This document shows positions 21,233-31,812 of a stretch of 64,000 nucleotides of DNA, piece by piece (positions within the stretch are counted from its first letter, which is position 1; each line of letters starts with the position of its first letter). Both the position numbers and the translations under genes were made by a program. The stretch spans positions 116,939,849 to 117,003,848 of the forward strand of contig NC_039359.1 of assembly GCF_003573695.1 (NCBI RefSeq). Reading direction: 5' to 3'. The notes below the pieces were generated by a model. The model had not been told where the DNA came from. It saw only the letters and a list, made by a program, of their open reading frames with translations, and searched no databases. Source of the stretch: Papaver somniferum (taxonomy: Eukaryota; Streptophyta; Magnoliopsida; Ranunculales; Papaveraceae).

Positions 21233-23714
21233 ATGGAGCATGCAGATCACAAATGCCCATCTTAGACAAAATAAATTGGAACTGAGCTTTCCCTAATGCT
21301 TTTGTAAAGATATCAGCCAACTGTACTGTTGTAGGAGTGTAGGAGGATGATATAATCTTCCTTATGATAGCATCTCTAACCAGATGACAATCGACTTCTA
21401 TATGTTTTGTTCGCTCATGAAACACTGGATTCTGAGCAATGTATAGTGCTGATTGACTATCACAAAAGAGATTCATCCCATGGGTATGATGAACTCCTAA
21501 ATCACCAAGTAACTGTTCCAACCACTTCAATTCACATGTCACTGCTGCCATAGATCTGTATTCAGCTTCTGCTGAGGATCGCGACACTGTGTGCTGCTTT
21601 TTAGTCTTCCAAGAAACGGGATAAAAACCAAGAATAATAAACCACCTTGTTAAAGAACGTCTAGTCAATGGACATCTCGCCCAATCTGAATCATACCATC
21701 CTTTTAAATTAAGACTACTATCAGAACACAACAAAATTCCTTGTCCAGGGCTCTTCTCCAAATATCTGACTACACGAAGTGCTGCTTCCCAATGCTCCAA
21801 TCTTGGTTGTTGCATAAATTGTGATAAGATGTGCACTGAGTAAGCCAAATCAGGTCTTGTAACTGACAGATAAATCAAACGACCAACCAATCTTCTATAC
21901 TTTTCCCCATCTTCAAGAAATTTTCCCTTTGCCAATGCCAGTCGATGATTCGTCTCCATTGGAACTACAGGTTTAGCACCCAATAATCCTGTTTCCATTA
22001 TGATATCTAATGCATATTTCCTCTGGCATATGTAGAAACCCTGTTTGCTACGAGCCACCTCCAATCCTAAGAAATATTTCAATTTTCCCAACTCCTTCAT
22101 CTTAAAACACTGTCCCAAGTAATTTTTAAAATTATGAAGTCCAACAAGATCATTTCCTGCCACAATTAGATCATCCACATAAACTAAGACATTAAGTTGC
22201 ATTTTTCCTTTTGTCATAGTAAAAAGAGAATAATCTGAATACGATTGTTTAAAACCATAATTCTTCAAAGCTGTGGACAACTTTGCAAACCAACACCTAG
22301 GCGCCTGTTTTAGACCATATAATGATTTTTTCATTCTACAAACCATATTATAATTTCCTTTGGAAAACCCTGGAGGTATCTTCATATACACTTCTTCCTC
22401 CAAATCACCATGAAGGAATGCATTGTGTACATCCATTTGATGCACTTCCCAATTCTTAACTGCTGCAACAGCTAGAAAAGTACGAACTGTTGTCATCTTT
22501 GCCACTGGCGCAAATGTTTCATTATAATCCAATCCTTCAACTTGATGATTACCAAATATCGCCAATCTTGCTTTTAGACGTATTAAATTCCCATTTTCAT
22601 CACGCTTCTCAGTATAAATCCATTTACTTCCTAACGCCTTCTTACCAGGTGGTAATTCTTCCAATTCCCATGTTCCTTGTTCCTCAAGAGCTCTTATTTC
22701 TTCAGCCATGGCTTTTTTCCAACCTGGATGCTTCATAGCTTCTTTGAAGCTCTTGGGTTCATTTCCAGCATTTATAGTTGCAAGATATTTTCTATGCACA
22801 GCGGAAAAACGATCACAACTAACATAATATGTCAAAGGATAAGGCGTACCTGAGGACGATGATTGTGTAGGTTGAGTGGAAGGTGGACTATTCTCACATA
22901 TTGTATGTGTCACAAAACCTTTCAGTCTGCTAGAAGGAATTTTCTGACGTTTCCCTTTACCCATTTCACTGCTGTTATTATCTATCATAACTTCACCTGA
23001 TGTTTCATTGGATGTATCATCCTGTTCAGTCTGCTCAGAATGTTCTTGAGTACTTCTTTGCAACTCCTCTGTTGCACCTTCAATACCAAGTTGTGTTTCA
23101 TCACTTCTTTGTTGTTGTTGCATCTCAGGCTGCTGAGTTTCAATAACTTCTCTAGGCAACCGTACTTCTTCTCCATCCTCATCATCACTCCAATACATCT
23201 CCATACTTGATGGAGCAATATTATTTGACTCCTCAACATTGTTTTTTATATATGGAAACTGGTGCTCATAAAAGTCCACATCTCTTGACACTAAAATTTG
23301 TTTTGTGTCTAAGTCATACACTTGCCACGCCTTTTTACCAAATGGATAGCCAAGAAATACACACCTTCGTCCTCGGCTTGCAAACTTGTCTCCTTTACTA
23401 TTTTGATTATGCACATAACACAAGAATCCAAACACTTTCAACTGATCATATGGAGGTACCTTGCCAAACATGATTTTATATGGAGTATTGTTATTGAGTA
23501 TACGTGTTGGTGTTCGATTAATCAAGTATGTTGCAGTTAATGCACACTCCCCCCAGAATTGTATTGGCAAATTAACTTGAAATCTCAAAGCTCTCGCAAC
23601 ATTCATTATATGCTGATGTTTTCTCTCAACTCTCCCATTTTGTTGGGGTGTGCCAACACAAGACGTTTCAAAAATAATTCCATTAGTCCGAAAATAACCA
23701 CGCAAAACATTAAA
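21228..23714 (-). pseudogene. copia-1 integrase C-part, reverse transcriptase and RNase H
   Basis: Longest open piece (825 residues from 23705), in phase with all upstream pieces. The integrase end includes TPQQNGRVERKHQHIMNVARAL, with the catalytic Glu. A Gln/Ser/Thr-rich linker follows. The RT has WIYTEKRDENGNLIRLKARL, VHQMDVHNAFLHGDL, SLYGLKQAPRCW and YVDDLIVAG. RNase H has GWYDSDWARCPLTRRS, SSAEAEYRSMA and the terminal KHIEVDCHLVRD. The C-terminus stops just before the polypurine tract. The element has three nonsense codons and no frameshift. Confidence 0.92.
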
Positions 23715-24092
23715 TTATGTTCCATTGTCACTTCTAACATTCTTGATTTCCTTGTTAAATTGACGTTTAATAAGAGAAATAAAGTTAAGGAAAACCAATT
23801 CAACTTCAGTTTTATTCTTGATCAAATAAATCCACACACCTCTTGAAAAATCATCAACTATTGTTAAAAAATAATGAGCTCCACAAGATGAGGGTGTCTT
23901 GTAAGGCCCCCATAAATCCAAGTGAACCAACTCAAATATGCAGCTAGCTTTACTCTTACTATTAGGAAAACTACTTCGACGATGTTTTTCTCGTGGACAA
24001 ATATCACAAGCATCATTATTCTTCCTAACTAACCTACTCACAGCTGGTATCTTTTGTAATACTTTCTCTGCTGGATGTACCATTCTTTGATG
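23715..24092 (-). pseudogene. copia-1 integrase zinc-binding and core N-part
   Basis: The same frame continues: HQRMVHPAEKVL and CDICPREKHRRSSF (zinc-binding region), then FELVHLDLWGPYKTPS with the first catalytic Asp and VRSDNGT with the second. A TAA at 23715-23717 replaces the residue after DNGT. Confidence 0.87.
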
Positions 24093-25106
24093 TCATAACT
24101 CGTACGAATCTCCCCGAACAACAAGTACTTTAACTGAAGGAACACCACGAAACAGATATAGTCCACCTTGTCTCTCACCCACTCTAATCACCTTCCTCGT
24201 CAGCCGGTCCTGTATAAGACATAAATTGTTAGTACATTGCACAACACATGTTAACTCATCGATCATCTGTGTGACCGAGATGAGATTACATGTTATTTTA
24301 GGAACATAAAGAACATTTTGAAGCTTCAAACCACCAGGAAGAATCACAGTTCCTATTTTTTCAGAATTTGCAAACTTCCCATCTGGCAAGCCTACTGAGC
24401 ATGCCGTAATATCTTTTACTTCTATCATGTCAGCAATATTACATGTGACATGATTCGTAGCCCCTGTATCAATAATCCAGGAAGTACTATTTTGTTTACC
24501 TTGCAAATGAAATTTAGATTTGTTTGAACTCAAATAGTCTAGCACTTGTTGAAGCTGTGTCGCAGTTACGCCAACCAAACCAGCTCCATTTGCAGAAGTA
24601 GTACCATTGTATGGCTGTGCTGCTGGTGCATTCATATTATTAGCCCGCACCATATTGGTACTGCCATAACCTCTGCCCGATCCAAAATTTCCGCGGCCTC
24701 TACCACCAGTTCTTCCACCTCTGCCAACTCCTCTACCACCACTTCTAACACCACTGCCACCACGTGATCGTTCACCCCACCATTCATGGTAACCTATGAT
24801 CTGGAAACACCCATCTTCAGAATGTCCAACTCTATTACAGTGCTTACAAAACTTTGTAGCATCATAAGTGCTTGTAGTTGCTGTCTGATCCTGCTGCACT
24901 TTAAACGCCATCACATTCTCCTGCGCCTCTTTAGACAGTAGAACATCTTCCATTCTCAATCTTTCAGAGTTCACCACAGCTTGATACGCAGCGTCAATAG
25001 TTTGCAAAGGGTCTCGTGCTAACAATTGTTCACGCAGTGAGCTGTACATACCATCCAGGCCAATCAAAAAATAGTGGAGATAATCTTCTTCTCGCAGGTT
25101 AGTTAC
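24093..25106 (-). pseudogene. copia-1 Gag zinc knuckle and protease
   Basis: The frame is in phase with the Gag part. It has a C-X2-C-X4-H-X4-C knuckle (CKHCNRVGHSEDGC), then a Gly/Arg-rich stretch, then the aspartic protease with WIIDTGATNHV and LYVPKITCNLISV. It ends at a TGA at 24093-24095 inside a position that is normally the Trp of the pre-integrase WHxRxGH motif. It would have matured the polyprotein. Confidence 0.88.
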
Positions 25107-25661
25107 CTATGTTGCAATGTTATAGGTACAAAGACCACACTTACATTGTGGGATCTTCATATATGTCACCAACTCATCCCAGATTTTGTTTAATCTTCCA
25201 TAATAGACAGCAACACTCTCCGATCTTCCTTGTTTACACTCACTTAAAGCAGATTTGAGTTGACAGATTCTTGTGCCACTAACAACACAAAATCGCTTCT
25301 TTAAGTGTGTCCACCGCACACTCGCATCATCATAATCTCCTAACGTTGATCTTATTGAAGAATCCAGCGTGTTATTAATCCATGAAACCACCATTGAATG
25401 CACTGCGATCCATTCTTCCAATTGTTCAGGATTTGTTGGTTCTTTAATGGTGCCATCAACAAACCCAAATTTCCGTTTAGCTATCAGCGACCTTCTAATG
25501 GCTCTTTCCCATTCATCATAGTTTGTTCCTTTTAAAGAAATCAGAGTAATTAAAATACCAGGACCATCACTGGATCCAAGATGGTATACCGGATTTTTCT
25601 TCGGCAAATCATGCTCCGGTTGTTTTCCTTTTTCTCCATCTTTTGATGTTTCTTCTACCAT
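25107..25661 (-). pseudogene. copia-1 Gag N-terminal part
   Basis: From ATG at 25661 the frame gives a copia Gag: an acidic/Lys-rich start, then LKGTNYDEWERAIRRSL, VDGTIKEPTNPEQ, WIAVHSMVVSWINNTLD and a C-terminal helix region (YYGRLNKIWDELVTY), the UBN2/Gag-like fold of plant copia. A TAG at 25107-25109 cuts it; the same frame continues without shift into the zinc-knuckle part. Confidence 0.88.
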
Positions 25662-25714
25662 TCTGTTTAATGAAAAAAAACAAACAAACTGATTTTAGGG
25701 TTTTAGGGTTTTAA

Positions 25715-25729
25715 CCCGGCTCGATGCCA
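25715..25729 (-). promoter_or_regulatory. primer-binding site of copia-1
   Basis: TGGCATCGAGCCGGG on the minus strand abuts the LTR and resembles the common copia initiator-Met site TGGTATCAGAGC with a few changes. Confidence 0.75.
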
Positions 25730-25876
25730 CGTTAAATTCACGATAAGTACCTGGTTTCTCATTCATTGAATATGATATTTATACAATCAATATCTTAGCC
25801 TGCAAGCCATAAACATTCCTAGAATAACTAACATTCCTAGAATAACTATTCTCAAAATATACGCTATTTTCTAATA
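25730..25876 (-). repeat. 5' LTR of copia-1
   Basis: On the minus strand it starts TATTAGAAAATAGCG and ends TTTAACG, directly before the primer site. Canonical TG...CA ends are not preserved. Confidence 0.9.
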
Positions 25877-26140
25877 TTTTGATGAGCTCGAGACAGGGAA
25901 CAACATAAGTTCTTATACAATTTCCTTTAGTAATGGCTACCATTGGGTGAAGAACGCGTACATGGTACCCGGTAGAAGCCAAAAGAAACGTTACCAGCCA
26001 ATAACGATTCGAAGAAGTAGAAAGAGATGAACCTCTTGTTATGTTGCTGCTGATCAAAGTATCATTCAAAGATGAAGAAGCAGCAGAGGATTCGACAACT
26101 AGTAATGGGACAAGAAGTAACAAGGATAAGGTGAGAATTT
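25877..26140 (-). pseudogene. lectin receptor kinase pseudogene, 5' part
   Basis: From about 26123 the minus frame starts with a hydrophobic signal-like stretch (LLLVPLLVVESSAASSS), then ITRGSSLSTSSNRYWL, as at the N-terminus of LECRK-type proteins. A frameshift then hides a SFGFYR-like segment in another frame. Continuity with 20624-21073 across the copia insertion identifies one disrupted gene. Confidence 0.7.
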
Positions 26141-26360
26141 ACTTGTAAAAACCTCATGTTTTGGTGAAAGAAAATCAAAAGATGGGACTTCTGGGACAAC
26201 AAGAACAATTCAGAAGTAGATCGTTTGTGGTTATAGGGTAGTCACCTCCTTATTTATACAGGCTCAAAAGTAGTAGAAAGTTGAAAATTGCATTGAACTA
26301 CTGAATTCTAAACCAACTAGGATAATGAATACGAAATCAAATCTGATACTAGGATTAAAA
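26025..26360. repeat. direct duplication of lectin-kinase 5' region, copy A
   Basis: Matches 26508-26830 closely (start CCTCTTGTTATGTTGCTGCT; end CTAAACCAACTAGGATAATG). It covers the start of the pseudogene, its leader and the TATA-containing upstream sequence. Confidence 0.85.
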
Positions 26361-26507
26361 GGGTAACAACTAACAGGTGCTTAGGTAAAATCACTCAAAA
26401 GGGTAACAACTAACAGATGCTTAGGTAATTCATAAAGCTTAGTGTTGAACAGTGTGTTATTCTGAATTTAACGGCTAGTTATGCCCGCTAAGTCTGGATT
26501 GGCTAGG

Positions 26508-26830
26508 AATCCTCTTGTTATGTTGCTGCTGATCAAAGTATCATTCAAAGATGAAGAAGCAGCAGAGGATTCGACAACTAGTAATGGAACAAGGAGTAAC
26601 AAGGATAAGGTAAGAATTACTTGTAAAAACTTCATGTTTAGGTGAGAAAATAAACAGAATGGGACTTTTGGGACAACAAGTACAATTCAGAAGTAGATCG
26701 TTTGTCACCTCCTTATTTATGTAGGCTCAGAAGTAGTAGAAAGTTGAAATTTACATAGAGCTACTGAATTCTAAACCAACTAGGATAATGAAAACGAAAT
26801 CCAATCCGATATCTTATTGGGTTTGAGCAG
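26508..26830. repeat. direct duplication of lectin-kinase 5' region, copy B
   Basis: Second copy, about 480 bp from the first. A smaller duplicated motif AAAAGGGTAACAACTAACA occurs twice between the copies (about 26357 and 26397). Confidence 0.85.
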
Positions 26831-27220
26831 CAAAAATATAATTAAGGGAAGTTAGAAGCACGGGTGAAGTCTTAAGATTGATGGGCCTAATTGCTTGATC
26901 TAGGAATTCACAAGTCATGATTCTTCTGCAGGTAGATATTATCGCAAAGCTGGGATTATCAATTTGGTCATTTTCTTTTAGTCATCATCATTACTAGGTT
27001 GAAACACTGAATGTACTACCAAGATTTATAACCATATTATCACCATCTTGCTACTTTTCGCGTGTTTTTCCAGGTTTTTTACTTTCAATCTTGCAAATAG
27101 AAGGCAAAAAAAAAAAAGAGAAGGTTATCACTTATCAGCATGAAATATGTAAACAAAATTTGATAACCAAACACTAGAATAATCTCTCTGTCCATGTCTG
27201 CCAGCTAGCGCGGACGGCAT
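26831..27220. other. no gene seen
   Basis: AT-rich sequence with a poly-A run near 27107, downstream of the S-protein homolog. Confidence 0.4.
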
Positions 27221-27250
27221 TACAGACTTGTATCAAGATCACAGCTTTTA

Positions 27251-27694
27251 TTACCATGGAAAGAGCAAATCAAATTTCTTAGGTCCATCAAAATATGCAT
27301 AAATACCATCTTTCCGTACAGAATACGGACATTGTGTGTGACAGTTATGCCAGTCTCTCTTGAGCTTATACACTTCATAGCTACCTTGAATCGTCTTTCC
27401 AGTTGAATCGCTCCACCGCAGAAAACACCAAAACATTGTTGTCCGCATAAAGTTCTGGTGAAACGTCCAAGAGAATGCTTGACGGAATGCAAGTCTTTGC
27501 TCCCCCAAATCGTCATCCTTTGATTTGCAATGAATTGTAAGGACCGTCTTATCAGATATATCATTTCTTACCGATGCGTGAATCGCATTCCAAAAGGCCC
27601 CAGATGCCGAACACTCGCAAATTAGTAATGCCAAGATCACCACCAAACCAAGAACACAGTCTCTGCTGCTAACAATACTCTTGCAATCACTCAT
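27251..27694 (-). CDS. S-protein homolog (plant self-incompatibility S1 family), secreted
   Basis: Intact 147-residue frame without introns, the usual form and size of this family. Residues 1-30 make a signal peptide (VLGLVVILALLICECSASG). The mature part has the family landmarks: a first beta-strand region with VLTIHCKSKDDDLG, FSWTFHQNFMRTTMFWCFLRW, SYEVYKL, and CHTQCPYSVRKDGIYAYF. Four Cys in the mature part can form two disulfides. Family members are small secreted proteins; the Papaver stigma S determinant belongs here, but most homologs have other or unknown roles, so a mating function is not implied. It stands alone between repeats. Confidence 0.88.
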   Translation of the reverse strand: MSDCKSIVSSRDCVLGLVVILALLICECSASGAFWNAIHASVRNDISDKTVLTIHCKSKDDDLGEQRLAFRQAFSWTFHQNFMRTTMFWCFLRWSDSTGKTIQGSYEVYKLKRDWHNCHTQCPYSVRKDGIYAYFDGPKKFDLLFPW

Positions 27695-27724
27695 TATTTT
27701 TCTTTGATATTTCCCTCTTTCTCT

Positions 27725-27742
27725 TTAGACGATATATATAAT
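27725..27742 (-). promoter_or_regulatory. TATA box of the S-protein homolog
   Basis: The minus strand reads ATTATATATATCG about 35-45 bp before the ATG at 27694, so the leader would be very short. Confidence 0.5.
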
Positions 27743-28403
27743 TGTATATGCAAATGGAACATTCTGATTATTCTGCTTTCGGTTAGACTCTTAGAGGATT
27801 ATTCCAGTTATATTCTCCAGATTAAATGCAAGTGACCGGCAGTTGTATTCTTCATTTGATGCACTCTGCCTTATTCTCACAGCTAAAATGAGTATTACAT
27901 CCACATAATATTCTTCATATATTCTACGGAAACTATTTGGGAGCTCTCAATTGAACGGTTGGTGCTCCTTGAACAATATATTCATCCGATTTTTATGTTG
28001 AGTGGATTATAAAACGCAGTACTAGTTCCGCACCAACATGTAGCTTGCAGTTCCGGCCACATGTGACCGGATCGATTACCAATCAGAGGCATAGGCGCAT
28101 AGTCATAGATCGCTCTAATACACATATAAGTTTAACCAATTGAACGAAGAAACATATCTACACAGATAAAAAGTTCATCACAGAAAACCTAATTACAATA
28201 TGAAATTTGCTTGAATCAGTAACAAAAATAAACCAAACAGATGATTATTTTTTTAATTGAATTTTAGGGGGGATTTCGTCATCAACAAAACGAAATGACA
28301 AAAAAAAAAAAAAACTACTGGCAACAAGAAATTATTTTAATTAAAACCCTGATTTCAACTTCCTTTACATTAAAACCCAGAAAAAATCCCCACAAAAAAA
28401 AGC
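27743..28403. other. intergenic, includes probable H4 3' flank
   Basis: No coding sequence. Positions about 28160-28403 would be the 3' untranslated and downstream region of the broken histone H4 gene. Confidence 0.4.
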
Positions 28404-28417
28404 CTACCCCCAAATCC
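28404..28417 (-). pseudogene. possible C-terminal remnant of histone H4
   Basis: The minus strand reads GGATTTGGGGGTAG, which encodes Gly-Phe-Gly-Gly, the invariant end of H4, followed by an almost correct stop. It directly abuts the copia-2 LTR, whose first six bases are missing here. The intervening H4 codons (about ten) and the target duplication appear deleted. The match is short, so confidence is moderate. Confidence 0.5.
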
Positions 28418-29317
28418 AGAAAATGAGTTTTATTGTTTTGGTTTTATAGTCTTGGTGAGAATTATACTTAGGACCTTTGGGTCTCTAAGAGAACTTACTC
28501 ATTTTTTTATGAGGGAATGAAATATAACCTTCAGTCCCACATTGGGTATAACTAAAGAAGAGTTCCACTATATAGCTATTTCTTTATGGATAGTTAGTAA
28601 AACAATGTAGATGGAACAGGTGGGGTGAAATATTTTTGCTTTCACTTAGTCCTAGGGCTCGGGCTCGTGCCTACGTGGACATGGATCAACCAAGACTTAT
28701 CACTTTGACAAAATGATTTTAAATTATTTCCTTAAATATTTTACAATCAAAATAAATTTTGTCTTAAATGTGGGGGCGTGTGGCCATGGTGAATTTATTT
28801 TCTTAACAAAAATATTTCTTAACGGCTTTATGTGCATGAATGACGACATTTTTCTTACCGTTTTTGACTGTTTTTATGACCGAATTATGTCGACATCATG
28901 GCAGCATTATTTCGCACATTAATGTGCATTAATTTCACCCTCTCTGTTTGCCTATAAAAAGAACTCGACTTCTCTTTTCAATTTGTGTCTAGAAGAGCTA
29001 CTATCCTCTTCTTTTCGTCTTTCTCCCTCTGTGTGGTTTTTATTCTTTGTGCCATTGCTGTTGAGTTCGTATGAGTGGGCAAGTATTGTAATGCTAACAA
29101 TATTTGCAACGTGCAGTTTTATCCTGGATACGACCTGACCACAGGGTATAGGCATCACTCATTCTTGAGGCATACCGGTCAACTATCGTGTTAAGGACAA
29201 CGTGTTGAACACGTGACTCTGTCCTCTGTTTGGTGTCGATTGAGCATTTGTTTAAGCTTTCCAGAAATTTATTTATAACATTTTTTCTTTGAGTATTTTA
29301 TTGTTACAGTTGCAACA
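28418..29317 (+). repeat. 5' LTR of copia-2
   Basis: Matches 33655-34564 except for the missing first six bases and scattered changes. A CCTATAAAAAG TATA box lies at 28951-28961. Confidence 0.9.
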
Positions 29318-29859
29318 ATCTTAACACGATAGTCTTTTCTATCTGTAACAATGGGTAAGAACGATGTTGATGGGTCTGCAAAATTTTCTGGGGAGCTTAT
29401 CCGGTTTGTCTACCCGATCACTTCCATTATAAAGGAGATAAGTGTCAATAAATTTTGTTTATTTGATCGTTCCTTGTCTTTGATTATTGCACCCAACAAT
29501 CATGGATGTTATTTGTGGAGTGAAAAACAAAATGAATTTTTGGGTCAGTTGTAGAGTTTCGAATTTATTTCTTAACCTAGAAGGAATTTCGATGGTCCCT
29601 TTTAACTTAATGTAGTAGACATCTTGATAGTTACCCACGTAAAATTTCAGAATTTTTGGAGTTGTAAAAGTATTTTTTCGATATTTTACAAAACAGAGAA
29701 ATGTTCCTGAAAAATTCCGACAAACTGAATTTTGTTGTTGACTAAATTGGGTTTTATTGAGTAACCATGAGTTTTTTGAAACGGTTATTCAAACAAAGTT
29801 TGTATATCTATATGTTATATTCAAAACTCATATCTTTATCTCCGATTCAGGATTGTGGT

Positions 29860-30089
29860 TTGTGAGATGTGGTGTCTGGAAAAATGTTGCGCATGTGGAT
29901 GATCACAAACTTTCCAAAGCTGACAAAGGTGAGAACTTCAAACGCAATTCTAAGCGTAGTCCTCATAAGAAAGGTATATTTCATAAATTTAAATCTAGCA
30001 TTATGTTAATTAAGGATGAGTGTTATGTTTGTAAAATTCCTGGTCGTGCGGCAGTAAATTTTAGACAACGTAAAATCCTTAATAAGTAG
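29860..30089 (+). pseudogene. copia-2 Gag fragment with degenerate zinc knuckle
   Basis: Basic stretch KRNSKRSPHKKG then DECYVCKIPGRAAVNF: the two Cys of a knuckle are present, but the His is replaced by Ala and the last Cys by Phe. An upstream ATG frame at 29351-29554 lies where Gag should start but shows no clear Gag homology. Confidence 0.6.
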
Positions 30090-30550
30090 AAAGTTAATGC
30101 TAATTTAGTTGAAACAAAATAGAACGATTTCGATGGATGGCATGATGTCGGAATTTATTTTAATAACCAATGTGAAAGACTGGTGGGTGGACTCTGTAGC
30201 CACTAAGCATGTTTGTTTATAGAGACCTATTCACCTCTTATCTGAGGATAACGGAAGTCGAGAAACTCTTTATGAGTAACTCATTTGCGACAGAGGGTGC
30301 TTGAAAGGAAAAGGTCGAGCAGAAGCTCATATCTGTAATACTCTCACATTGAATGAATTTTTCATATTCCGAGCATATGCAAGAAAGAATCTTGTACCTT
30401 GTTTTGCTGAAGATGGTAAAAGACTTAAGAAATTAACTGAGTCAGGAAAACTTGTCGTAACTAAGGGAAATGATTTTTAGGAAATGGTTAAAAGACTTAG
30501 GGTCTACATAAGCTTAAAGAAAAATATGATGAAGTGAACATAGTTTATTC

Positions 30551-30868
30551 TTGTGCTTTCTTTTGTGTGTCTTTGAATGTTCGCATGGTAGACTTGGACA
30601 TGTAAATTATAAGTCAGTGCATAAACTAGCCATTATAGACTGCATACCCAAATTTAGTTTGGAAAAGGAACACAATAGTGAAATATGCGTAGAATCAAAG
30701 TATGCTAGAAAACCTTTTAGCAAAAATGTTCATAGAAATTCTAAACCCTTAGAATTAATACATTCAGACCTAGTTGACTTGAAATCGGTTCAAACTAGAG
30801 GTGGTAAGAAATGGTTTTATTACTTTTATAGACGACTGTACGGGGTATTGTCATATATATTTGCTTAG
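30551..30868 (+). pseudogene. copia-2 pre-integrase and integrase fragment
   Basis: HGRLGHVNYKSVHKL is the zinc-binding pre-integrase motif, followed by KPLELIHSDLVDLKSVQTRGGKKWFYYF, the start of the integrase core with the first catalytic Asp. The frame is lost after YFYR, and the core continues in other frames to about 31100 with several stops. Confidence 0.82.
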
Positions 30869-31131
30869 AGGTAAGGATGATGCCTTAGAAGCCTTTAAGA
30901 TGTATAAACTAGAAGTTGAAAACCAATTGAATACTACCATTAAAACCATTAGGTCTGACCGTGGTGGTGAGTAAAGAATTCCTATAGGAGATTTCTGTGT
31001 AGAACATGGCATAATACACGAGGTTACCCCTCCTTATTGACCTCAATCATATGGTGTAGCTTAACGTAAGAACCGTACCTTTAAGGAGATGACGAATTCT
31101 ATGTTAATTAGTTCATGGATTACCTTCGAAT

Positions 31132-31626
31132 TTGTGGGGGGAAGTTGTCCTCTCAGCATGCTATATCCTGAATAGAATACCCTTTAAAGGATCAGATAAT
31201 ACTCCATATGAATTGTGGAAAGGTAGACAAGCGTCTTTTGCATACTTCAAAGTGAGGGGGTGTTTGGCTAAGGTTCAGATCTTTAAACCTAAAACAACCA
31301 AGATAGGCCCCAAAATTGTTGATTGTGTCTTCGTAGGGTATCCTGAGCATACTCCTGTATATAAATTTATGGTTGTGAGTTCTGAAATTTCTGAAATTGG
31401 TGTGAATACTATTATGGAGTCTAGGGATGCTGTGTTTTTTGAAAAAAAAAAAAAAATTCCTTTGAAAAATGACTCTCGTAAGAGAGGTATTGATCCCCTA
31501 GATGTCCCTTCAACCAGTCAGACTTTACCTTTAGTGGAAGATGAAGTAGGAACTGAGCCTAGGAGAAGTAGAAGGGATAGAACCAAAATCTTCTTTGGAC
31601 CTGACTTCATAATATGCGTAGCTTAG
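31132..31626 (+). pseudogene. copia-2 integrase C-terminal region
   Basis: WGEVVLSACYILNRIPFKGSDNTPYELWKGRQ, then VRGCLAKV and VFVGYPEHTPVYKF, are typical of the copia integrase C-terminus. An acidic/Arg linker with EPRRSRRDRTKIFFGPDF leads toward RT. A 14-base A run at about 31443 is a slippage site. Confidence 0.82.
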
Positions 31627-31812
31627 TCTGAGCTCCAGACTTGTAAATAATCCATAACTTTTACCGAGACCTCATTCTGGTAAGAAGCTTCATTTAGTGA
31701 AATGGACTAAGTCCGTGTGAACCATACTTGGGAGCATGTTAGTTTACCTCAAGGGAGTAAGACCATAGGATGTAAATGAGTCTTTAAGAGGAAACATAAG
31801 GTATATGGAAGT

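Larger units (their letters stand above)
21074..25876 (-). mobile_element. Ty1/copia retrotransposon with short LTRs, 4.8 kb
   Basis: Two 147-bp direct repeats (21074-21220 and 25730-25876) differ at five positions. The minus strand carries, from the right LTR, an adjoining primer site TGGCATCGAGCC, one polyprotein frame of 1,477 codons with three nonsense codons, and a TTGAGGGAGGG tract next to the left LTR. Domain order Gag-protease-integrase-RT-RNase H is copia. It splits a lectin-kinase gene. No clean 5-bp target duplication is seen, although ATAT abuts both junctions. Confidence 0.92.

Noticed and set aside
21069..25881. 5-bp target duplication for copia-1
   Set aside because: GTATA on one side and TTTTG on the other do not match; only ATAT is shared at the junctions.
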